NCBI RefSeq assembly: GCF_000340215.1
Contig: NW_006921535.1
Span: 4,767,528-4,831,527, forward strand
Length of the DNA: 64,000 bases
Reading direction: 5' to 3'
DNA from: Pseudocercospora fijiensis CIRAD86
Taxonomy: Eukaryota > Ascomycota > Dothideomycetes > Mycosphaerellales > Mycosphaerellaceae
Of this stretch, positions 55,609 through 64,000 are shown piece by piece. A program made the translations under genes and the position numbers. Within the stretch, counting starts at the first letter, position 1, and every line of letters begins with the position of its first letter. The notes under the pieces are model-generated. The model did no database searches. It saw only the letters and a list, made by a program, of their open reading frames with translations, and was not told the DNA's origin.

Positions 55609-58600
55609 TATATACGCGATAGTAACTCGTGCGACCTCTCTATACTATAGTAACTAGCGAGCTTACTATTATAGTGCCTCTTTAAAAGCTCTTGTCTAAT
55701 TAATTGTTTAGCGGGGATATAGTATCTGCCCTTAAACTTTAAGTAACCCTTATCGTCGATCGACTAATTATTATTACTCTTACTAGATCGAGTCGCCCGT
55801 CTACTTATAAGCCTATTAATACGCTCGATAGCAAAGGCGTCCCTCTACTAAGTACGCAATAGCTTATCTATAAACGATTAACTATCCCTATTTGCAAGGT
55901 TATTTAATAGCACCCGTGCTATCGAACGAGGTACGTATTATATATATCTAATAGCACTAGTAGCCGGAACTACTGCAACCTCTTCTATAGTGCTATCGCT
56001 ATATAGGCTATTACTGTAGATAGTAGCACAGGCCATTACTACAGACAGCAATGTCTCTAATCGAGTTATTATAGCTCGAGCGATCTACGTCCTTTCTAAC
56101 GCGTACTAGAAGAACGACAACTCCGCTATAGTATTTGTTACCGCCGCGGGGTCCGGAAGTCCGCTTATTCTACGCTTGCTTATTAATAATACGGGCTATA
56201 GCAATCTTATACTATAGGGTTAGAAACAATAAATTGATATACTAAGTCTCGCTATCGTAATTAGGTTGCCTCGATAGGCTATCGGTAGGGTTACTTACGC
56301 CTAGCCGGTATAATATATTAAAATCGAACCCGGCGAGGTAGACGGCCTATCTAGCCTATCGACCTATAACCGTAGTAACCTTCGTAATCCTACGGAGGTT
56401 GTTATAGTCTATATAGACCTAAATCGGGTGCTAAGTACTATCGAGATAGTAGCGCTAGTACTTAAAGGCTTCTACGATTGCTAAGAGCTCTTACTCGTAG
56501 GTCTCGTAACGACGCTCTATATCGATTATCTTCCGTAAGAAGAAGGCAATTAGGTGCTAGTAGGTGTTATTAGCCTGTTGTAACATAATAGCTAATATAG
56601 CGAACTATAAAGCGTTAGTCTCAATTCGGATCTATTTGCTTAGCACGAAATAGTACAATAAGGGGACTTTAGTAAAGCGTTGCTTTAAACCGTTAAAAGC
56701 GGCTTATACTCTGTTAGTCTATTTAAACTCTCTAGTTAGGTTAGCCTTGGTTTTAGTAAGCTTAGTTAGGGGCATTATATACCGTAAATAGCTCTTAATA
56801 AAGCGACGGTAGAAGTTAGTAAAACCGAGGAACGACTATAGCTCCTTAATTAACGTAGGAATAGGCTATTTAGTAATTGTTTTAATCCGATCGGGATTAG
56901 CCTTAATACCCTCGGTTAATATAAGGAAGCTAAGGAAGGCTACCTCCTTAGTAGTAAAGGTGTATTTAGAAGGCTTGCAATATAGGCTATAGGTTTGTAG
57001 GCGGTTAAGGACCTTACGTACTATAGCCTAGTGCTCTATAATATTAGGTAAATAGGTATAAACTAGGATGTTATCTAGATAAACTATATAGAGATAGTCT
57101 AATAGGCCCGAAAGGGCCCGATTAATATAGGACTAGAATATTACAGGGGCATTAGCTAAGCCGAATAGTATAACTAAGTACTCGAAATAGCTATAGCGAG
57201 TACGGAAGGCCGTCTTCTACTCGTCGCCCTTGCGAATATAGATACGGTAATAGGCGTCCTTAATGTCTAATATAGTATAGTAGTAAGTACTAGAAAGGCG
57301 ATCGAGGGTCTTATTAATAAGCGGAAGTAGATAGCGGTCTTTAATAGTAATAGTATTAAGTCTACGGTAATTAACACATAGGCGTAGGCTACTATCCTTC
57401 TTTAGTACGAACAGGATAGGTGCACTAGCAGGACTATTACTATACCGAATACGACTATTAGCTAGGTTTTCCTCTCGGTACTTACGCAATATAGTAAGCT
57501 CGCGCTTACTAAGGTTGTAGAGTAGTCCAAAAGGAACCTCTTTGCCCTCTATAATGTTAATCTTATAATCCGTCTCTTTAAATATAGGCAATATCGATGC
57601 TAGGTAGTATTTAAACACATTAATATAGGTCTCTTAAATAGGCTCTAGTATACGAGCAAGCTAATTAGGGTCTACACTATTAGGGGGCACAGGTTTATCG
57701 TTATTACTACCGAGTAGGTCGGCAGTCGGATTAGCTAAGGCAGAGGCTAGTATTAGGTTGCTAATAAACAGGACCCTAATATTATTAGGGCACTCGCTAA
57801 CGTCGATACACCTAATGTCCTCTTTCCTAGCGATTCTGAATCGCTACTTCTAGATGCCTAAGTCTATAACTATAGTATAGTACTTAAGAACAGGGTTGCT
57901 AATAATAATATCGGATAGGAGGCTGTCTATATCTACTACGTAGGCAGTAAAGTCTAGTAGGCGCTTATTGCCGAGGTCGTCCCTTAGAACTATAGGAATA
58001 TAGTAGGCCCTATAAGCTAAGTGCCGAGCGTTATTAAACTAAGCAAGGGTCGGCAGGTTAGTCCTAGGCAATTATCGGAGGTCTAATTGCTTAGCTAGGC
58101 GATAGTTAATAAGAGCGCTAACTAAATTTCCTAGGTCTAGCGTAACCTTAGTCTTATAATTAGTGCTATGCGAGTCCGATACGAGATAGGTGCGTATAAT
58201 AGCTAGCACAATATTGATAGTCTTACGCCGTACGAGGCTAACAGTTAGTACGGCGCTTATTCTTTTTTCGACTAATTAGAAGGACCGATAGGGGTAGCAT
58301 TAGCGGCTAAAAGGGGTTTTCGGTGCTTAGCGGCAGCACGGTCGACTCGGGCCTAATCCCTAGGTTTGTCGCATTAGCCTAGTAGATAGCTAGTGCTATT
58401 ATAGTTAAAGCACTTCAATCCGGTTAGGGGATTGCTATAGCTATTGTTATTATTAGTAGAGCGGTTAGCATTATAGGGATACGAGCCCCTTCTACGGCCC
58501 CTATTACGGCCTCCTCTATATAGCCGCCGGCTACGGCCTCTTCTACGGTCGTTACTGTTCCTATTGTTAGTATTATTGTCCTAGTAGGAACCTTGGTTTC

Positions 58601-59840
58601 CTCCGCGGCTACTACGGTTGCTACGGTTAGTACTAGTTAGTCGGATCCTCGACTCTAGCCGTTACTAAAGCTAAATAGCTCGCTCGGCTGTTTCTACTTC
58701 GACTATAAATTAAATGCGTGTTAGGTTAGCCTGTTTAAATACACGGCGGCGGTCTAATTCGAGAATAAGCTCCTACCTAAGCTTAGGGCGTATTTTAGAG
58801 ATCTATATAGAATTAGTCTTAGCCGGAAGGTTATCCTCGAGAATAAGCGAGCCGATTAATTAGTCTTTTGTTTAGCTCGAAGGTACTAGTCCTAAGCGTG
58901 TTATTGCCTTAGTATAGGGTTTCTAAGGGTGTCTAGTATAATAGTTTTATAGGTTTGCTACTAAACAGCGGTCTGATTATTAAGGGAATTAAAATAGTCG
59001 TCCTAGGTACGTTTTAGGTCGCTATTAATGTACTATATAGCGTAGACAACTAATAAATAATCGTCTAGAAGAGCCCTCGGTGCGTTTCGTTAGTTAAGCT
59101 TATAGTTACGAATATAGTCGTTATATTGCTTTCGACTAGAGCTATTAAACATAGTGCAGTCCTTAAGTTTAGTATCCTTCTTTTAGACTAATAGTAAGGA
59201 AGGTCCTACTATTAGTTTAGCAGTAGTTGTTAGGGCTTCCTAAAGGCGACGAAGCTCGAGGAGGTTATCCTTTAGCTATTATTCTTAGCGTAGGGCAGTA
59301 AGCCTGTTTTAAGTAGCTTCTTAAAGTCTCCCTACTAGTTAAGGACTAAAGGCTAGTTAGCTATATCGACGGTTAACAATATTGTTAAGAATGTCGTCGA
59401 TAGGCAATTCTAGGTCGTTACCTAGAATTATAGGTTCTTTAGTAGGCCCTCCGGTAAGCTCTTTAGTAGGCGGCACTTTAGCAGGCAGTGTGCTACTAGA
59501 ATTATTATTGCTAGCGCTGCTAGCGGCGCCGCGGTTGTTGTTGTTGCTTCGTAATAAGCCGGCTATTGCAATAAGGGGTAGCACTAATAATGTATTATAG
59601 CCCCTTATAGTACGGATATAGCGGAATTAGTAGATATCGGTCCAGTGCGATCGACTCGGCACAATAGGCCGTACAGAAGGCCTTGCTTAATAATTAGTAC
59701 GGTTGTTTAATAGAATAGTACGTATAGGTCCCGTTCTTCGGGCGTAATATAGTTAGATTAACGGTTTTCGGGGCTATACCGCTAAAAGCTTAAAAGAAGG
59801 ACTATCTAGCTACTACCCTTAAAGGGTAGATCGAATACTA

Positions 59841-60029
59841 TATAAGAAGGGTTATATTAGCAGGTAGATAGAGTAGTAGTACATTAGTATAGTATTCGAT
59901 AGAGATCTAAGAGGAGAGGGAGGAAGGTAGGCTAGTTAGCCTAACGCTAAGCGCCAAGCCCTGCCTAAGGCATTAGGACCCCAGCTTTACTCGGTCTAGT
60001 CACATACTAATTACGTATAACCTCTAACA
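59841..60029 (-). repeat. 5' LTR of Gypsy C
   Basis: 189 bp, pairing with 48072-48260. It keeps the TAACA end (TGTTA in element orientation). Confidence 0.92.
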
Positions 60030-60034
60030 TAGTA
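60030..60034. repeat. Target-site duplication of Gypsy C (right)
   Basis: TAGTA, as at 48067-48071. Confidence 0.82.
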
Positions 60035-60475
60035 GGGTCGGTAGCTATAAGATTACTACTAATAAATAGGACCCTAGCGTTATTAGGGTATTTACTAGGG
60101 TTAATATAATTAATGTCTTCCTTCGTAGCTATTCTAAAGCGCTACTATTAGCTACTAATGTCTATTTTTATAGTATAGTGCTTTAGTATAGAGTTACTAA
60201 GTACGATAGTAGCTCTATAGTAGAGGTTACCTATATCGATAGTATAGATAGTAAAGTCTAGAACCTCTCGTTACTACTATTATCCTTTAAGACTATATAG
60301 ATATAGTATAAACTACAGATCTCGTATCTAGCCTTATTAAACTAAGTAAGGGTTAGTATATTAGTACGGTATAATAGCTCTATATCTAGGTACTTAGTAG
60401 TACGATAGTTAATAAGGGTACTAACTAAATTTCCTAGATCTAGTATAACCTTAGTCCTATAATTGCGATTATATA
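60035..60475 (-). pseudogene. Gypsy D protease region, broken
   Basis: Aligns with 57710-58160 of Gypsy C, for example AATAGGACCCTAGCGTTATTAGGG against AACAGGACCCTAATATTATTAGGG. It lies on the minus strand and is contiguous with the RT part left of Gypsy C. Similarity ends at about 60475. Confidence 0.65.
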
Positions 60476-60492
60476 TATTATAGATAAGTTAG

Positions 60493-60601
60493 TATTATAA
60501 AAGTAGATATAGGTATAGGCTTAGACTCCTACTATAGGCTCCTATAGTATATACTTCTCTAAGCGTAGATAGACTTAGAATAATTATCTACTTTTATAAT
60601 A
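60493..60601. mobile_element. 109-bp MITE-like element
   Basis: A 17-bp inverted repeat TATTATAAAAGTAGATA begins and ends it exactly. If TA is the target duplication, it resembles a Tc1/mariner-derived miniature element. It has no coding content and sits at the junction between Gypsy D and Gypsy G. Confidence 0.7.
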
Positions 60602-60639
60602 TACGATATATAATAAAATAGTAGCTTCGCCTCGAGTAC

Positions 60640-62900
60640 TAGTATAAAACGCGTACTAACCGTCTCTAAATAGACTATCCGAACTACGGGTTACTATTCC
60701 CCTCTCCTAAGGCGAAAGGTCCTCCGCGCCGAAGGAGAATCCTAACGAACTACTCTAATACCACTTTCCGTACTATTAAACGCCGTAGTCGTACTATAAA
60801 GAAAGAGACAGTTGTTTAGCGTAAAATCTACGAGATCTACGAGCATATCGGCTCGGAAATCGACGATAGACCTAGCCTAGCGCTACCGCGCGTATTACGC
60901 TCCCTCTATTAATACCCTTACTTACTAAGGGCAGGGCCGTTATTTTCGGCTTAGTAGGAGTAGGAGCTACGTGCCTAACCCTCCTAACTTCCCTTTATAG
61001 TATAAGTACTTAGAAGGTTTAGACTACTCTTACGGTAGCTGCTAAGCCCCTACCTACGTTTAATATCGCGACCGTTATCGCTTCGTCTTTCTCTTAACTA
61101 ATTATATCTACGATTTAAAACTAAAGCTTATAGTATCGAAGGCTAGCGAATCTCCGAACGATCCGCCGCCTATAGCCTAGGAGGATTATACTCTTCCCGA
61201 ATTAGAGGAAGATAGATACTACCTAGTTTATATAGCCTATACGCTACTCGCTTTCTTAAAATTAAGATAGTATACGAATAAGCTACCTAAAGGAGACCCT
61301 AGATATAGAGTTATTACTATTACCGAATAGTACGAAGATCTAAAAGAGGCTAAACCTCTACGTCGCCTAAGATTATAGTCCCGTATTCCAGATACGAATA
61401 AAGACGCAACTCCTAAGCCTTAAATATACGCTAAAATTATTAGTTTGTAGGTTAACGATAACTCCCTATCGCTTTCCGCTATACGATAAGTATATCGTCT
61501 AACTTCGTACTAGACGGATAGTCCGTATTTCGCCTAGTAGCTAGTAGAATACCCTAAGCCTACTACTAAGGATTAAACTGCTAGTAAGAATTAGCTACGT
61601 CGCCGTAGGGCTTATATCCCTCTAAGACTAGAGAATTAGGGCGTCCGCCGCTTAATCGAAGAGGAGAACCTAGACTAAGCCGGGTCTAAGAGACGTAGGG
61701 AGCCGTTTAAAATTAACCTACTAACGGGTAACGTTTTTAAGAATTTCGGCTCTTTTCGTAAAGACGATCCGTCTCCTAAGCCTCGCTAGAACTCCTTAGT
61801 CTCGCTATCTAGTAGTTCGATACTTAGCTTACTACAGGATTCGTAGTTAGAGAGAGAAGATATATTAGGTAAATAGGCTTACGGATCCGTAGTAGCGGCG
61901 AACGGCGTAGCTAACGCTAAATAGCGAGATAAACTTAGATAGATAAAGTCTTAGGTAGCTTAGTAGATAGCTAATTAGCGTACTAAGGTAGAGAATAGTC
62001 GAGCTATAGATCGCGTATACCTATAATAGGCGCTTAAGGACTAGCGCGAGGCTTATAAGCTAGAAATATAGGCCTAAATCTAGTAGACGTTTAAGGAAGG
62101 CTATAAGGAGGCTATAAGAGCTAAGAACAAAAATAGAGACTAGGGTATAGGAGCTAGTAGAGTACTATCTCTAATAGCCTTAGAGTCGCGCTATACTATC
62201 GATACGAATAGTATTCCTAAATTGTTCCTTACCGACAAATTACGACGTCGGAATAGTGTAAATACTAAGTCTACCGTACGTCTAAGTAACGATACTACTA
62301 CTAATAATAACGCCGCTACTAACGCTAGAAATAATAATACCTTAGCTAGCGCCGATAGCGATAATACTAGATACGATAAGCTAGAGGCATTAGTAGGAAA
62401 GCTAGTACAGGTAATATAGTCTTATAATACTACTAGTAACTACGGCTCTATAACCGAATAACGACTATTTAGGGCCGCCGGGATAATAGCGATATATTAA
62501 TCCTTACGCGATACGCGGTAGAACTAGCTAAGGTATATTAAGAGCTAAATAGCTAGCTAATTAGAACCGGAATACTCGAGCTAGTATCGTACCTAAGATT
62601 AGCTCGGAGCGCTATATCTATAGTAGCCTCGGCGTAGAAGGCAATCCTAGGCCTACTTAAGATCGGCCCGGCTTTATAGACCTAACGTTCGAGCCTACCG
62701 ACGCTTACGCTCCTCCCTACGCTCCTCTATATACCGGTCCTCCTTATACCCTAGTTATAGATTTTAGCTAAGAGGTCGCGCCCTATAAGTTCAAGCCTAA
62801 GTAGGTTAGGTATTTTAATAAAGATCTTCTAGAGAGTAAGGGGAAGGGCCTAGTTATATATATCGGTAATACTATCTATTATCGAGATATTTTTACCTTT
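60640..62900 (+). pseudogene. Gypsy G gag region, broken
   Basis: Frames rich in Lys, Arg, Asn and Pro. An open stretch of 65 codons at 62222-62419 (MFLTDKLRRRNSVNTKSTV, then many Asn and Thr, ending with EALVGKLVQVI) is a surviving part of this gag-like protein, not a separate gene. I could not place a zinc knuckle. The assignment rests mainly on its position before the protease. Confidence 0.5.
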
Positions 62901-63189
62901 ATTACGCGCCTCGATATAGCTATTTAAGTAGGCGAGTATCTAGTAGTAACCCTACGTCTATTACTATATAGATGTCTTTAGGGCTCCGCCTTAGCTTTTC
63001 TCCCCCTATTCTAATAAGTAAATATACCGGCCGCCCCCTTACGCCCGCTAAGGATTCTAATAATAGTATTCTTTACCTAGAGACTATACGTAATAGGAAG
63101 CGCTTATTCGATACTGTTAGTAGCCTTACGTTATAGGTCTATTATATACGAGAACGCCTATAATAAGAATTATAGATTATAGCTATATG

Positions 63190-64000
63190 GCGAAACTCCC
63201 TCCGGGAGATCTGGCCTATACCTTTAGATATTATAATATCGTCGAACTAAACTACGCCCTTTCTCTAGAAGGGGATTTTAAGCGCGTCTACCTCGATACT
63301 AGCACTAAAGTATCTATAATAAACCGTAAGTAGCTAACTATATGGCTTAGATATAATAATGTTTAGTATATTAAGTAACCTCTCGAATTCCGTAGTTTAG
63401 CTAGAAGTATATAGTATAAGTAATAGACTAGTTTGTCGATATACTTCCCTATCTTCGCTAGTTATTCCTAGTTACCCGCTCTAGCCTATATTAAATAGCT
63501 AGTAAGGGTAATGCTAAGTCTACCCTATAATCTACTCCCCGGGATAGATATTATAACCCCCGTAGGATGTATTATCTATATAGGAGCTAGATACGTCGAA
63601 ATAACAGGAATCGACGGCGCGCCAATACCTATCGCCTACTCGCTAAAATCTAACCTTTCCTACGCGTTAATATTAAGTCTATAGGACTAAGAGTACTACT
63701 ATATATAGCCGTTATAGCTAGAGTAAAAATCGATAAAGTAGACTCCCTAAAGGACGTAAATAGGGACATTCTCTTCCCGCTAGATCTACTCGGCCTCCTA
63801 GATATAGTAGTAGTATACGTCTATATAGCCGGACTAGATATACTAGTAGTATAAGTCCGTAACCTTAGCTACGATAACGACTTAATTATTTAGCGATATC
63901 GAAGAATAGGCGAATTATAGGAGCTATAGCTAGATAACTTAATAAGTTTTACTAAATAGACGAGTTCGATACCGACTCTAGATTAATAGAGCGTAAGATT
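63190..64000 (+). pseudogene. Gypsy G retropepsin-like protease region, broken
   Basis: Reads MAKLPPGDLAYTFRY from 63187 and reaches YLDTSTKVSIINRK, with the catalytic motif at 63295-63306 as DTST. DTGT or DTGS is expected; Gly to Ser is one G-to-A change. Downstream, LPYNLLPGIDIITPVGCIIY (near 63525) resembles the second half of such domains (LLG-D-I). The protease would cleave the Gag-Pol polyprotein. Stops are TAA or TAG. Confidence 0.7.

Larger units (their letters stand above)
49465..59584 (-). pseudogene. Gypsy C gag-pol, broken and interrupted
   Basis: Gag starts at a surviving ATG (59584, MLPLIAIAGLLRSNNNNRG). A Gly/Arg-rich basic stretch is followed by a zinc knuckle at about 58368-58420 (KCFNYNSTSYLL, with Cys and His changed to Tyr). 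The protease region lies at about 58250-57700, and RT at about 57660-56950 (KGFIRTS-type region, LCVNYRRLNTITIKDRYLLPL; catalytic motif near 57075 reads YLDNILV). RNase H is at about 56900-56400. Integrase is split by the LINE at 50694/55609; the DFI-GLPP region is near 50580-50550. The chromodomain lies at about 49640-49470 (IERILKHRTRQGKKEYLLT). Stops are TAA or TAG. Confidence 0.85.
48072..60029 (-). mobile_element. Gypsy C, complete chromovirus, split by LINE A copy 2
   Basis: Two 189-bp LTRs (48072-48260 and 59841-60029) lie at the ends. In element orientation the LTR starts TGTTAGAGG and ends CTTCTTATA. A TAGTA duplication flanks the element. Coding order on the minus strand is gag, protease, RT, RNase H, integrase, chromodomain. 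LINE A copy 2 plus its 15-bp duplication interrupts the integrase; without it the element is about 7.06 kb. Confidence 0.92.
46790..60475 (-). mobile_element. Gypsy D, minus-strand remnant split by Gypsy C
   Basis: Two parts, 46790-48071 (RNase H and RT) and 60035-60475 (protease region), align with consecutive regions of the related Gypsy C (about 56440-57700 and 57710-58160). They were contiguous before Gypsy C inserted at TAGTA. The left end is cut where LINE B ends, and the right end is lost at about 60475. No LTR of this copy is visible. Confidence 0.8.
60602..64000 (+). mobile_element. Gypsy G, plus-strand LTR-retrotransposon gag-protease part, runs off the window
   Basis: TpA-rich plus-strand sequence with coding-like frames interrupted by TAA/TAG. 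It ends in a retropepsin-like region. RT would be expected beyond 64000. No 5' LTR was found between 60602 and the coding part, so the element is either 5'-truncated or its LTR is unrecognised. Confidence 0.65.

Noticed and set aside
59382..59600. 72-codon plus-strand frame resembling a membrane protein
   Set aside because: It is antisense to the Gypsy C gag start at 59584; the Leu runs are the complement of Asn/Ser/Lys-rich gag codons.
62222..62419. 65-codon open frame as a separate small gene
   Set aside because: It is in line with the Gypsy G gag region and flanked by in-frame RIP stops, so it is a surviving piece of that protein.

Overview
The window looks like a repeat-rich, AT-biased block from a filamentous ascomycete (Pezizomycotina) genome. 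Almost all of it is transposable elements mutated by what looks like repeat-induced point mutation (RIP). CpA and TpG are scarce, TpA is everywhere, and old reading frames are broken by TAA and TAG, hardly ever by TGA, at places where Gln (CAA/CAG) or Trp (TGG) codons are expected. I see no rRNA, tRNA or CRISPR, and only one convincing intact gene.

Layout. 1-4817: LINE A copy 1, a Tad1-like non-LTR element with an (ATCT)n tail. 4818-8640: a chromodomain Gypsy (A) with TTAGGG telomere-type repeats between RNase H and integrase. 8830-11200: an unrecognised minus-strand reading frame split by a 989-bp foldback element (9111-10099). 11341-11640: minisatellites. 11780-13285: the 3' part of Gypsy B. 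13286-14460: two LTRs of the Gypsy F family, head to head. 14790-17503: an unmutated island with a 601-codon minus-strand gene for a FYVE + UBZ-like + RING protein. 17504-20756: a complete but mutated Mutator-like (MULE) transposon with 47-bp terminal inverted repeats and a 9-bp target duplication, inserted upstream of that gene. 20766-24146: the end of the island, then a small hAT-like element, a minisatellite, an LTR remnant, a triplet repeat and an unrecognised reading frame. 24147-30475: complete chromovirus Gypsy E (minus strand).

Two nests follow. Nest 1: LINE B (about 30481-46790) is split by a hAT transposon (32467-43920, 8-bp duplication), itself split by Gypsy F (36185-41952, 5-bp duplication). 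Nest 2: Gypsy D (about 46790-60475, minus strand) is split by Gypsy C (48072-60029, 5-bp duplication), itself split by LINE A copy 2 (50710-55593, 15-bp duplication). LINE B in turn abuts Gypsy D. A 109-bp miniature element (60493-60601) precedes the gag-protease part of another plus-strand Gypsy (G), which runs off the window.

The elements are dead: reverse transcriptase catalytic Asp residues are repeatedly changed to Asn by G-to-A transitions. The order of events can be read from the nesting. The one living gene probably encodes an endosomal or vacuolar ubiquitin ligase and is unrelated to the repeats. Boundaries supported by target duplications are exact; other boundaries are approximate because I worked by eye.
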